A stretch of DNA of 64,000 nt, taken from the NCBI GenBank assembly GCA_963678705.1, contig OY783220.1:2935001-2999000 (forward strand), given 5' to 3'. Positions 43,387 to 54,650 of this stretch are shown piece by piece. The notes under the pieces were generated by a model that was not told the DNA's origin, did no database searches, and saw nothing but the letters and a program-made list of their open reading frames with translations. The position numbers were made by a program, and so were the translations under genes. This stretch comes from Panorpa germanica (taxonomy: Eukaryota; Arthropoda; Insecta; Mecoptera; Panorpidae). Within the stretch, counting starts at the first letter, position 1. Each line of letters opens with the position of its first letter.

Positions 43387-44709
43387 ATGAATTTGAATTC
43401 TGAGGGGAAAGTGGGAGTTGACCCCAATATAAATTTATACAATGAAGATAATTTAACTTTATCTTCTTATAAAATTATGATTCAGAAAGAAGATATTCTA
43501 AATGAAAAATATGGGATCAGTACATTAAAAACAGCAAAAATGCTATATAATTCAGAATATGGAAAAGATATTACAGAAATAAAGAAAATAGGGAAAAATA
43601 GAATAATGGCGGTATGTAAAAATCCTAAATCAGCTAATATGTTAATGAAATTAAATAACAAGAAAACATCAGGAGTTGATATGTTTATACCAATGTTTTG
43701 GATTACAAGAATTGGAATTATCAAAAATGTAGATATTGAATTTTCGGAGGAAGAATTAAAAAAAAACATTTATAGTGACCCGTATAAAATCCACTCCATA
43801 AGGAGATTAAAAAGGAGAGTGAGAGTTGAAGATGAAATTAAATATGAGGACTCTAGAAATATTATCATTTTCTTTGAAGGCCAAAATTTACCTCAATATA
43901 TTTATATTTGGAATGCTAAATTACCCTGTGAACCATTTATTAAAAATACGAGACAATGTTATAAATGTTTAAGATATAACCATACGGCCAATCAATGTAA
44001 AGGAAAGAGTAGATGTAGCAAATGTGGTTCAAATGAACATACGCTAAATTTATGTAAAAATGAAATTATAAAATGTGTAAATTGTGATGAAGAACATGAT
44101 GCGACTGATAAAAATTGCAAAGAAAGAAAAAGGCAACAAGAAATAAAAATTTTAATGGGAAACAGAAATCTTAGTTATCAAGAAGCCGCTATTGAAATAC
44201 CTCAAATTTGGAAAGACAAAAATTCGTATGCTGTAACTACAAAAAATAGATTTGATATATTATCTAATTATGAAAAGGACTTTCCTCAAAATTTAACAAG
44301 TCGTGAAAATAGTATACCATCATATAAGCCAGCACCCATTAGAAAAAGAACATATTTAGATAGAAACTGTAAAAAGGAAAATATTAAAAAACAAAATAAT
44401 ATAAATGATAATAAAATTGAAACTAAACAGAATGAGAAAGAACAAAGTTTCATTAATTATATTACAAATTCTACACCTAGAACTTATAATACAAGGAACA
44501 ATTACAGAAAAAATGAACAAGATAATGACGAGGAACAAACAGAAAATAATTCTCAGAGGTCCATAAAAGTACCAAAAATTCAATCCAACTCTAAATTATT
44601 AGTATCACAAAATTTTAGTGAAAATAAAAATGAAGAAAGAAATAAATTCATGACGGATTCAAATAAATTTTCTATATTTGAAAATATAGAAAGAGGAAGA
44701 AAAAAATAG
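43387..44709 (+). CDS. Intact gag-like ORF1 protein of a non-LTR retrotransposon
   Basis: 440 residues, uninterrupted, the longest ORF in the window. Residues 1-60 are unremarkable. About 65-175 resemble the RRM-like domain of jockey-clade ORF1 ('RIMAVCKNPKSANML', 'RRLKRRV', 'IIIFFEGQNLP'). Three zinc knuckles follow: C191-C194-H199-C204, C210-C213-H218-C223 and C230-C233-H237-C244. A K/N/Q-rich C-terminal tail ends at 44707-44709. Such proteins coat the element RNA and go with it to the target. Normally ORF2 (endonuclease plus reverse transcriptase) follows directly; here a Helitron end begins 17 bases after the stop and no ORF2 is found. Either a truncated recent LINE, a Helitron-captured gag, or a co-opted gene. 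Codon use is strongly A/T-ending. Confidence 0.88.
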   Translation: MNLNSEGKVGVDPNINLYNEDNLTLSSYKIMIQKEDILNEKYGISTLKTAKMLYNSEYGKDITEIKKIGKNRIMAVCKNPKSANMLMKLNNKKTSGVDMFIPMFWITRIGIIKNVDIEFSEEELKKNIYSDPYKIHSIRRLKRRVRVEDEIKYEDSRNIIIFFEGQNLPQYIYIWNAKLPCEPFIKNTRQCYKCLRYNHTANQCKGKSRCSKCGSNEHTLNLCKNEIIKCVNCDEEHDATDKNCKERKRQQEIKILMGNRNLSYQEAAIEIPQIWKDKNSYAVTTKNRFDILSNYEKDFPQNLTSRENSIPSYKPAPIRKRTYLDRNCKKENIKKQNNINDNKIETKQNEKEQSFINYITNSTPRTYNTRNNYRKNEQDNDEEQTENNSQRSIKVPKIQSNSKLLVSQNFSENKNEERNKFMTDSNKFSIFENIERGRKK

Positions 44710-45123
44710 CGAAATTATAAAAATAATCTATACTAATATTAAAAAGCGACAGAGTTTGTTTGTTTGAACGCGCTAATCTCCGAAACTACTGGTTCGAATT
44801 GAATAATTCTTTTTGTGTTGGATAGTCCAGTTATCGAGGAAGGCTATAGGCTATATAACATCACGCTACGACCAATAGGAGCAAAGATATAGTGGTAAAT
44901 GTGTAAAAAACGGGAGAAATTATTTCATCTTTGAAGCTTTCCGTTGCGTGCGCCGTAAAAACGGTTTAAGATACACAAAAAATATGTATTAAAGAATAAT
45001 AACTCTTTTAATGATCTAAAAAACAGTCCGCGATAGTATATGTCTATCTTTTAAGATTAACTCACAAAAACCGTTTTTATGGTATTTCAACAAAAAACTT
45101 TAAAGATTACAATGATAAATAAC

Positions 45124-45275
45124 TCCCAAACAAAACCAACTCGCTCTCTGCGCTGGCCGGCGCTGCGGGAGAGAGGCGGTGCTTGCGGGCAAGCCGGGAG
45201 GGGGGTGTAGTTCAACGAGATACCATGCCGCGCGGGTCACTCGCGCGGTCGGCTCCCTACTGAACGGTTGAATGC
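45124..45275. other. GC-rich segment with two perfect hairpins inside a Helitron
   Basis: Sharp G+C contrast with its flanks. GCTTGC-GG-GCAAGC lies at 45181-45194, and CCGCGCG-ggtcact-CGCGCGG at 45228-45248. No open frame is convincing. It may be a captured host promoter or exon fragment. Confidence 0.6.
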
Positions 45276-45437
45276 AGCGCTAATTTGTTTATGCGATATA
45301 ATTATCATCGTAATATTACTTTTTAAACACAGTTTCATTTTGTAGTTGTTTTCTATATAGTAGGTACTTTATTTGTTTTAGGATAGTATTTAGTTACACA
45401 ATAATAACACTTTTTTGTTTTTATGTAGATTATCTTA

Positions 45438-45791
45438 TCTTAATATATATAAATTACGTGTCACTGTGTTGTCCGCTATAGACTCCTAAACTACTTAACC
45501 GATTTTAATGAAATTTGTACACCGTGTGCAATTTGACCCAACTTGAAAGATAGGACAGCTTACATCTCAATTTATTTATCTTATTGCTAATTATTTGTCT
45601 ATTAATTATCTGTATATGACATATGACATCGGGTGACGATGATGGCGACATCTGTTGACTAGATTGAGTAAATATTCTGTTGAGTAAATCGAAATCTGTT
45701 GACTAGATTGAGTAAATATTCAATAGATGGCGCTATGTAATGTAATATGACAAAAACGTTAGTCACAGCAACGCGTGGCCGGGACAGCTAG
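45438..45791 (+). mobile_element. Non-autonomous Helitron, 354 bp, copy B
   Basis: TCTTAATATATATAA start (preceded by A) and GGGACAGCTAG end (followed by T). It is the reverse complement of copy A at 5234-5587, the same length, and shares the 45-bp internal duplication. Confidence 0.8.
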
Positions 45792-45799
45792 TGTTTTAT

Positions 45800-46745
45800 A
45801 AAGATAAAAGATATCAAGTCAAAAGTCAAGTCATTTGCTTTATTAAATGAAATATACAAAGGAAGGGAAGCGGAAGAGCAAGGTTAATTGTCTACCTCTC
45901 ACATAGAAATTAAAACGCAGTGTTTAAGATTCAACTTGCAAGCGTATTACAACCTAACTCACATGTTACATTTATGTCTTGGTAGTAGATAATTTTTACG
46001 GTTGCGGCCTCCTGATTTTACACATTACGACTGTCACTGGTCGGGTAACGTTAAGCCATTCTTCGTTCTGTCGCAGGAAAGATCTCTATGTTCTTGTATA
46101 TATAACAGCAAAAAGAGAAAAACATGATGCATGGATCTTCGTATTCTTTAAGAGGCTGCAACGCTGTTTTGTGCAAGCGATTGAAGTTCAAAGGAATTTC
46201 TTACATTTATAACATTCTTTAAAAGGAATAAATATAAATAACAAACGTATACTGAACCAATTAATAGCAGCAGCACTATAAATGGAACAATCATATTATT
46301 AACTTACTTCAATTAGAACCATCTAAACACTGTTACGTGTGTTTAGGGTTTATCTAACATAACAAAATTTACCTGATACGTAAACGATTTTACCTAATAT
46401 TTAACGTTTTAAAGTTATTATAAAGTTAATATGGTAATTATTCTGTAGTTTAGTCTAAATTAGTTTAAATCTTAAATTAATTTAAAATTAATCTTTTTCC
46501 GCGTAAAATTAAGACCTGTAGTGTGTGCATGTTCATATGATTCCATATCTTACAGAATTGGCGTTTTTTCTGCGCGGAATTATTCCTCAATGGTGTTTAG
46601 TCCTTATGTATCAATCTACCGTCTCTTTTTCTTTATCCCTATACATCTCTGTTGTATGAAAGAGATGGTAATTCATAGAAAAGAAAAAAGAAGAGAAGAG
46701 ATTATTTTATTCATCTTCTCCTACAATATTCCAACTCATTAAATA
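45800..46745. other. Intergenic DNA
   Basis: No gene supported. ORFs 45979-46212 and 46521-46742 have no motifs. Confidence 0.4.
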
Positions 46746-46747
46746 TT

Positions 46748-46821
46748 AATTGGACATTCGAGGTTCTGGTAGCCAACTTTTTCAAGTTTTATAGAAATTA
46801 AGACATGGTCCGCAACCCATT
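46748..46821 (-). repeat. MITE family 1, terminal fragment
   Basis: 'gaggttctggtagcc', 'atagaaattaagacatggtc' and a diverged 'gcaacccatt' end match the terminal 75 bp of the family in inverted orientation. Confidence 0.7.
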
Positions 46822-46824
46822 GTC

Positions 46825-47427
46825 ATGGAAACGTGTTATATTTAATGGCTAAGATGTCATTTGCTATAAAACCATTCTATTATTCTTCAGATAATTTCAA
46901 AGCAGTTTGCTACAGTGCTTTCTAACTTCATCACCAGGTTATATAAGATTTCGCTGAATCTTCTGCCTTGCGCGCTTCCCACTGAGGCGGACACGGGTCC
47001 ACAATGACAGAAGATGGGACGTGGAGAACGTACAAAAGATGCGCGTCTTCCTCATAGTCGTAACCAATGCTAATAGAAAGATCCAAGTGAGGTCACTAAC
47101 ACAATAAAAATTGATTCGAAGTCTACAATCCAATGTATAAACATACGTAACACATCTTTAATAATCAACTCATAAATTTCAAAGAAGAAGCCTTTCATTA
47201 AAAAAGCATTTGAATTCGTTGCTTGATACACAAATTAATTAATTACTTTCGTTTAATTAATGGCTAACATTTATTATGTAATTTAAAGATGAAAGTGATG
47301 TTCTTTTATTATGTTCTTAATTAATTATGCTAAAATTTTTTTTTATAACAATCTTTAATTGATAAGTTGAAATTTTCAATGTGACATATGACAATCACCG
47401 GTTGTTGAAGAAATTTTTAGTTCTCTC
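46825..47427. other. Intergenic DNA
   Basis: Nothing recognised. The minus-strand ORF at 46939-47133 has no motif. Confidence 0.4.
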
Positions 47428-47790
47428 AATGGGCTTGTGTCCTATGTCTTAATTTCTATAAAACTCTAAGTACTATATATTGATAAAGTGGGTTACTAGG
47501 ACCTCAAATGTTCTATTATTTTCTAATAACTCATTATGTTTTAAGAAATATTAACAATTAAAAAAGGCATTTTTTTAGTTTAATTATTAAAGGTATTCAA
47601 AGTTATAGAACATTCCAAAACATGTAACGTCACATGTAGCAAATATGATATCTTTTTTATATAACAAAGATGCATACGAGTGTGTGTTTTATACGTCGTT
47701 TACTACTAACAGCTGAGTTGTGTATCCCATAAAATATTATATTACGAAGGTTGCCAGCAAGAAAAACATTGGATATTTACAAAAAAAGAA
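47428..47790 (+). repeat. MITE family 1, longer-variant copy lacking the right end
   Basis: It starts AATGGGCTTGTGTCC and continues like 5179-5745 ('gcatacgagtgtgtg', 'gagttgtgtatcccat', 'gaaggttgccagcaag'), a variant differing from the 34573/59281 type after about 260 bp. Confidence 0.75.
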
Positions 47791-47971
47791 ACGCCAATAT
47801 GCAAAGATCTGACAATATTATGTATATTGTTCAATTGTAATTGATTAAATAATGAACCTTAAGACTAAGATGTGAAGCTCGCGATATTTGCTTGTTAACT
47901 GATGTTGGCCACATTATGGTTCGTTCAGTCGAATATTCAAACCGCGAGCACGCTCAGTTCGGGAGCCTTAG

Positions 47972-48641
47972 GCCTGTCTCAGTATGGGACCGTATTTAAG
48001 CGACGGCGTATTCGGACGTAAATCGGCGGTTTGAATGAGCTACAAAGCAAACCGCCTGTGTGTGGCACAGATGTCTGTAGTCGTGTATTAGGGGGTGTAT
48101 TGGAGTTCTTTAACACTTATATAATTTATCATGAGAGCAAACTTTAACTTTAATTTTTATCGATACACTACTGGTATTAAAGGGACTTTAGCATTTATTA
48201 TATATCTGAGTTCTGGTGGGCGTGAATTTAAATTTAGTTCTATCCTATTGGTATGGGCATCCGTGCCCATGATTCACTGAAATACAAACATAAATTGCAT
48301 GCAGAACATATCCATGTCGCCGATAGATTTCATTTGACCGCGTATTGCAGCGTAACAAAAGGCGATCTTAGGTATCCCCTCCAGTCTGAAGCGGCTTTTT
48401 GCATTTACAAAGGTTCATATAGGGTATCGTTGTAGTAGTGGTAACGCTTGGATAAAATTCGCCTTTATATACTTCTAATGTGCGAGGTAGTGCCGCCCGT
48501 ATTCGGACTGCTTTGTAGCGTGCAGTCTGAGAGCTCCAGAGCGATCTCATTACATTTACATGGTTCCGATAGGTAAAGCGTAGTAGCCCGTATACGTCCG
48601 GCAGAAATTCGCTTAAATACGGTCCCATACTGAGACAGGCC
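47972..48641. mobile_element. PIF/Harbinger-like MITE, complete, TTA target duplication
   Basis: Both ends are exact inverted copies starting GGCCTGTCTCAGTATG, and each is flanked by TTA (47969-47971 and 48642-48644). A 3-bp TWA duplication is typical of PIF/Harbinger. 670 bp with no transposase, and ORFs inside (48253-48435, 48368-48670) are non-coding. It contains an internal hairpin ATGGGCAtccgTGCCCAT near 48255. This is the best preserved member of the family. Confidence 0.85.
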
Positions 48642-48659
48642 TTATTCTCCACTTTCGCT

Positions 48660-49434
48660 CCAAGTTCCATATGATTTTTTGAAAAAGAAGAAGAGTTTAT
48701 GTCACATTACTAGTGAGCGAAAATCGGGAATAGGGCCCCAGACTCGATCATAAAATATCGACGTGTATTGGGCCTAAATTTACCGTAAGTCATTATTGTT
48801 AACTCCACTAAAGTAAAATCTAGACTAGATAATGCAGAATTATGTACATTCACATAACTAATTATAAAATACTCGTAGATATTATATATTCATTAGTTTC
48901 TTAAAAAGTAAGGTTATATTCCATATAAATCAAATGTCGATTTTATCAGTTGGAATGTAATTTGATACACCTTTAATATCAACATAGATATTAAAATTAA
49001 TTTATCAGAGAATCGTCAGCACTACTAGCTGGTGTTGTGAAATAGAAAATTGATGATCTTAGTTGTTAGAAAGAGAGGTATAATTATGTTAATAACAGTA
49101 ATAAAAAACTAGTAACATCCACAATTCTTCGTTTAACGCATAAACACATATACGTGTGTATAGGTATAACCATAAGAGTATGCTGTAATTAAAAAAGAAG
49201 TGAAAAAAGCAGGAGTAGAACTGTAGAAGGTTGAGTCTTTGAATACGGATCCACCGGCACCAATACTAACACTGTAGTGACAAGAAGACACGGAGCCAGA
49301 TGATGTCTTGCGTGGACAAATGAAGTGAAAGTCGCCACTCAAAGACGTTCGTTCACTGTACCTCGAGATGAGCTTGGCAAATGACAGTGACGGAGCGTGG
49401 AGGGAACACTTGAAGTAAAACATATTGTTGTTTA
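48660..49434. other. Intergenic DNA
   Basis: It is AT-rich up to about 49130, then GC-richer. The 96-residue minus-strand ORF (49133-49423) starts next to the Tc1-like element and shows no motif; I do not call it. Confidence 0.4.
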
Positions 49435-49436
49435 TA

Positions 49437-50127
49437 CAGGTCCCAAAAAAGTGACGTCACACTGACACCGGAGATAGACTTGTCTCGGACAGATCGAAAA
49501 AGCCTAACATGATGTCAATAAAAATCGCATGGTTTTCGAGATATCGTCAGTTTAAATTTTTTGTTAAATTCTTCATTGTTAGTGCCAGCGTTTTCCAATT
49601 TTTCTTCCTAAAGATCTTATTCAGACTAATACGAATATGTATATATAAAAAAAATTAATCAAATCGGTCCAGCCGTTCTCAAGTGATTCGCTTGTCAACA
49701 AAAAGCATTTAATTTTTATTTATGTTAGAAGATTTTTAAACAACTATCGTATTTATGAATTTCTATAGTAAATATACAAATTCAATTGGTCTTTGTTTAG
49801 AAAAAGCATCTGGATTTCCTTTTTTATGACAGTAGAATACAATTATCATATCATTCCTGAATCGGCATAACATGAGCAAGTTTTTAAAGTAATTTTCTTA
49901 TTTCGAGTCTAGCATTTTTATTTCACGGCTGCTGTTCAAAGACGAAGTTAATGTTTTTGCTGAGAATTGTGATTTGATGGCGATACGAATAGATAATTAA
50001 AAAAAAACATTAAACTGATGATATCTCGAAAACCATGCGACTTTTACTGAGGTCATGATAGGCTAATTCAATGCGTCTGAGGCAGGTCTAGTATCAGTGA
50101 GACATGCTCTTTTTGGGACACTCTGTG
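49437..50127. mobile_element. Tc1/mariner-type non-autonomous element with long inverted ends
   Basis: TA flanks (49435-49436 and 50128-50129). The ends share 'GTCCCAAAAA' near the tips and 'cgcatggttttcgagatatc' about 95 bp in, giving inverted repeats of about 130 bp. The middle encodes nothing. Superfamily assignment rests on the TA duplication and end style. Confidence 0.75.
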
Positions 50128-50129
50128 TA

Positions 50130-50900
50130 ATACGCTTCACTTAAAACATTGATTTACTTCCCCTAAACAGTAACTGAGGGGGGGGAGTTTTATGTAGCAT
50201 TACTGCGTAATATTTGTAATAACACCAACATTAAATTTATTTTTATTTTGCAAGTACATAATTAAATTATTCAACAACATCCACCACTGCTCATGTGCCC
50301 TTCCCTACTCCTCCCAGTTGTTGTCAGGTATATCGTACATCCTACATCACACATCTTGCACTCAATGTCGACCAACATTCAACATTGGGATTCAACGCTG
50401 ACACTAGATAATCGGAATTACTTCACCGATGTTCCGTGAAGTGTACGAACACGATGACTTATCAAAAAATAGTGTGAGAATAATATACAGAAACATGAAT
50501 TATTAAAAACTAAGTCTAATGCTTCAGTACTTATTAGTTACTACTACTTCACTCTCCGCTCCTACTCTTCATGCACCATGCTACGCTTTGAGCAACAAGA
50601 CAATGTTCCAACAAGTGTCAGCCTGCAGCCAACAATTTGCTCATCATGGCTTGGGTGCGTGGTGTTGGCAGGCACTGACTGTACTCATTGTACGTAATCA
50701 ATTTGTTTGGATTCAAGAAGCGCTTTTAACAATCTTGTTTTTAAAACTGTTCAAGTGATTTTTTAGTATATATACAGACACGAATCTATATTGACTTACT
50801 ACTTAAGTATCCAACTATTTCATTTCGTTGCCAGTTGTCACGCCCTAATGAAACAACTTAACAAGCGCTTAAGCCGAGTATCCACCTCAAAAAGCGTTTT
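50130..50900. other. Intergenic DNA
   Basis: No gene supported. The ORF at 50519-50758 has no motif. There is a G-rich run at about 50178. Confidence 0.4.
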
Positions 50901-50904
50901 CGAT

Positions 50905-51130
50905 TTTTTTTAATATTGTAATTTAGATTTCAGGTTTTCAGAATAGGCATTCCTTGTCACATTCGTGTTTTAATTTGAATTGAGCGCATGCGTCTTTAGG
51001 AATATAAATTTTGACAGATCGACAATAGGACAAAATTGAATGTGGATTAAGTAATAACAATTAGTAATAGAAACTGTTTTCGGTCCTTATTTTTGACAAA
51101 CTTTTTATCTTTAACAAGCTTGTCAAAACT
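50905..51130 (+). repeat. Dispersed repeat R5, copy 1
   Basis: It shares 'atttcaggttttcagaatag', 'cattcctagtcacattc' style blocks and 'ggacaaaattgaatgtg' with 62645-62870, in the same order. Non-coding, family unknown. Confidence 0.7.
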
Positions 51131-51179
51131 TGAATTTTGAAACGTAACTTCTTAGGTTTAACTTAATTTTAGCCAAAGC

Positions 51180-52639
51180 TGAAGTTTAACTAAGTAAGTT
51201 TAGATATCTAGGTGCACATTTATCTGGTTTAGAAAATAAGAAGTTTAAAATTAAAGCAAGAATTACAGCCGGAAGTAAATGTTCTTATCCATTATAGAAT
51301 TGATTTAATTTGTCTATGTAAATTGCAAACTAAAAGTTCTTAAATATGAAGTAATAATTAAACCACCTGGGTTAATAGTTTAATACTACATAGATCCGAA
51401 ACTTGAACTTTGAGGAAAGACATTTGTGAAAAACATTTTTGCGAAAAATTTATAACAATTTCAAATCGATCCTAACGGAACAGCTAAGAATTCTAGATGG
51501 AATTCTTCTAGATGGAAACACACTGAGAGGAAGACCAAAATGAGTCTTCCTAAGGATGATAGGTTTTGCGAAGTAGAAGAGGACTGTACTGCCAAGATGA
51601 TGGTGATGATATTTCCCGGAAACAAATAAGTTGAGAAAACAGCATTCATGTGAAAATATTTGATTTAAATGTTGAAAATAAATGATTTATTTGAGAGACG
51701 TCCTAGGTGAACAGACAGTGACAAATTTACCAGAAGGCTGAGTAAGCTGGAGCCTAGAGTTTCACCAGTGACATGACCGTTCGCTAAGTATGTGACCGAA
51801 CTGACAGCACGAGCCAGATCCTTCAGAAACCAGGAAGCTTAGAAATATACCCAAAAATTATTTTTTGTGCAATCTTAATTAAATCGTTGGATTATAAAAA
51901 TAATCTAGGAACTGACACATTGTAGAGGTCGGTAGGAGCAGCAAAATTTGAATAGCCTACTGGCGACAAAATTTAAATAACCTACTGGCGGCAAATGTGT
52001 AAATCTGTCACTGTGAATAGACCTTTATCTCGTTGATTTAAACGTGAATAAAACAAGCGCCAACCCTACTCTAGTTTATAAACACTTATTTAGCAAAGGC
52101 GCATGCAACATACAATCATTTGTACAAATATTTGCATAAATTTAGCGAATATAATATTTTTGGTGAATACATGGCTTACTAATACATATGCACTCGTTCA
52201 TTATTTAACCAATGTGTGTGCTTTGTGTGTTATGTAAGATGTAAATCTGTTATACATATTTTGTTATCGGTCGACTATCGGCATCTACAGTTCAGCGGTG
52301 CTCAGTGCCAGTGCCAGCGAGTGCAAAACAAACGCATGTTGAGACATGTCGGGCTGGGCGTTGTCAGCTGTAATCTGTATGCGTTGAGCTGCTGTTTGAC
52401 GACTGAAGAGTATCTTAAGTGTTCAACTGATAACATGTGTAAACATGAAGTTATGTTTATGGGATCGATTAGACGGTTATTTGATAAAGAAATTAATTTC
52501 ACAGCCTTTCAGAGCTAACCATATCAGAAGTGTGATAATAGTGAAATATACAAGAACAATTATTTTATATATATTTTCAGAATTATTCAATAGAATTCTT
52601 TCTCTATTGAACCAGGTGTATACGCCTAAACATATATAC
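51180..52639. other. Intergenic DNA
   Basis: No gene supported. ORFs at 51461-51649, 52216-52518 and 52302-52502 overlap on both strands with no motifs. 51935-51990 contains a short direct repeat ('ggcgacaaaatttaaataacctactgg' type). Confidence 0.4.
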
Positions 52640-52642
52640 TAA

Positions 52643-52870
52643 CACCCGTCGCACACTGCAACCATATTTCTGTGATTTTTGGCCGGATGTATACGCTTTG
52701 TATGACATTCGCTTGGATAAAATTCGCTAAAATACGGCTCCAGCGTGAGAACTACATAACGCCACTATTCGGACGGCTTTATCGGTTGCAGTGTGCGAGG
52801 GTTCGTTATGTTTTCGTGCGTATACGTCCGGTAAAATTCGCTAAAATCCGGTTGCACTGTGCGACCGGCC
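52643..52870. repeat. Short PIF/Harbinger-like MITE (228 bp)
   Basis: TAA at 52640-52642 and 52871-52873. The ends GTCGCACACTGCAACC and the complement of GGTTGCACTGTGCGAC are inverted. It is a compact derivative consisting almost only of the two terminal arms. Confidence 0.75.
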
Positions 52871-53051
52871 TAACTATACAAGCAAAGTGTCGCGTTGCGT
52901 TGCGTGCTACGAAATTTCTTTTTCAAACAGTGCGATTGCAATTCGCCCTAATACAGTGCATTCTTTATTTATCATGTGCATACGGCTCTGCCAACTCCCT
53001 AAGCGGCGTTTTACTCAGCTAATCTGTAAATTCGTCACTGCATTAGTGCTA

Positions 53052-53613
53052 GGTCTGTCGTACACTGCAAGCGTATTTATTTTTGTATATATAATTTCTC
53101 AGGCTTCCTATGCACGTAGCCTTTGTAAGCGTATTTATGCGACAGCGAATTCGGGCAGAAATCGGCTGCTTGGTTGAGCAGCTAGAAATCTCAAAACAAG
53201 CCGCCTCCATTGCATTGTGTCACAATACATATATACCACGTACCGATACGACAGCACACCAAGTCAAACTTGTGTAGTGTAGGGTGTATTGTAGTTCTTT
53301 TACACTAACATAATTTATCATGAGAGCAAACTTTTACTTTAATTTTTATCGATACATCACTGTTATGAAGGAGACTATTGCATTCTCTTCCAGTCTAAGA
53401 CGGCTGATTGCATTTACAAGTTTCGGATAGGTTTAGCGTTGTAGCATGTATTCGCTGATATACGCTTCCAGTATGAGAACTACGTAACGCCCGTATTCGG
53501 ACGGCTTTGTCGCTTGCAGTGTGCGAGAGTTCATTACATATATAGGGTTCGGATAGGTAAAGCGTATTAGCGCGTACACGTCCGCTTAAATACGCTTGCA
53601 GTGTGCGACAGCC
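53052..53613. repeat. PIF/Harbinger-like MITE (562 bp)
   Basis: It starts GGTCTGTCGTACACTGCAAG and ends with the complement of GGCTGTCGCACACTGCAAG. It contains the conserved 'taatttatcatgagagcaaa' core. The flanking trinucleotides are degenerate. It lies only 180 bp from the 228-bp relative. Confidence 0.75.
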
Positions 53614-53619
53614 ATTAGA

Positions 53620-54650
53620 TACATAAAAGTAGCTTGTGTGTACGAAATACTTGTAACCGTCAAAACATTTAAACATACATCTTCTTCAAAAAAAAAGGTT
53701 TACCTTTATGTTTATACTCGTATCTTCATAAACATCTTTTCAAACAAGATAATCGATTACAAACAACATTCGAGTAAGTACAAAAACGTTTCATATCTAG
53801 TAGAATCTTTAAGAGTACGAGTAAGATAATAATTACATTAGGAGATGCATTCCACTGTCGACCACGTCAAGAATGTAATTTAGAGATGTATAAAAGTGAT
53901 AATTAATCAACTATCATTAAACGGTTCGGTTTCTAACAAGGCGAGAACTGGTAATCTACAATTTAAATTATGTAAATCATTTATTATTTATTGTAAATAA
54001 ATCAACAAAGAGAATTGTTGATTAATAATACAATACAGAGGAAATAATTATGTTTACAAGAAATCACAACAAACAATACTTACAAAGTATGTACAAGTAC
54101 ATGAGGTTCATAGAGATTGAGTTAAATTTCATGTAGGATGAAGCGAGGGTCATATAATAACGTTTAGGATGAGACTAGGTTCACTTTACTCTTTTTAAGA
54201 TGAAAAGAGGAGCAAAGATCCAACTTAGGATCAGGATAGGTCTAAAATTTCGACTCGAGAACACATTATTACAGTATTTACTTATGGGAACTGGAAACTA
54301 CATATGAGCTCTAGACTCTAGTGGAGAACCAGTTTTAATTACCTGCTTGATTTCAACTGAAATTTTGCACGGTGGTACCTTAAGGATAGATATATAGGGA
54401 ATAGCATAACTGCCTGAACTTCTCTGATACAGAAGATACTGCGCTTAGGGAAAAGTTGACAAATATGTCAAATTATCATGAGCTAAGTAGCTACAAATAC
54501 AATAAAATTAAAATAATGTTTTTGTTAGAGACTTTGTGCTGGCTACTATTTAATATACACCTCTAGTTGAAGCGCATTAAAAAGTGGTTACAGATTAACT
54601 TTTGAAATATAAAGTTTTTTACCGAAGCAGATATGTTTAACTGTAAATTG
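53620..54650. other. Intergenic DNA
   Basis: No gene supported. Two TACGAGTA-type octamers (53715, 53816). Three 'gatga…ggt' phrases at 54135-54245 ('tttaggatgagactaggttc', 'taagatgaaaagagg', 'aggatcaggataggtc') form a faint local repeat. Confidence 0.4.

Larger units (their letters stand above)
44727..45791 (+). mobile_element. Helitron, right copy (TC…CTAG)
   Basis: The TCTATACTAATATT start is preceded by A at 44726. The first CTAG end compatible with this orientation is at 45788-45791, followed by T. The interior carries a GC-rich hairpin segment (45124-45270) and, from 45438, a full copy of the 354-bp Helitron, which also starts TC and shares the CTAG end. It could be one element with two starts or a nested pair. 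No Rep/Hel coding sequence is present. Confidence 0.65.

Noticed and set aside
42997..44920. The 194-bp direct repeats flanking ORF1 as LTRs of a retrovirus-like element
   Set aside because: They start TCTATACT rather than TG and do not end in CA, there is no primer-binding site or polypurine tract, and the knuckles plus RRM-like region are LINE ORF1 in type. The start matches a Helitron 5' end.
49133..49423. 96-residue minus-strand ORF
   Set aside because: No domain, low-complexity Ser/Tyr composition, and it abuts a transposon end.
52216..52518. Cys-rich 100-residue ORF
   Set aside because: No ordered cysteine pattern or signal peptide and an overlapping open frame on the other strand; not distinguishable from chance.
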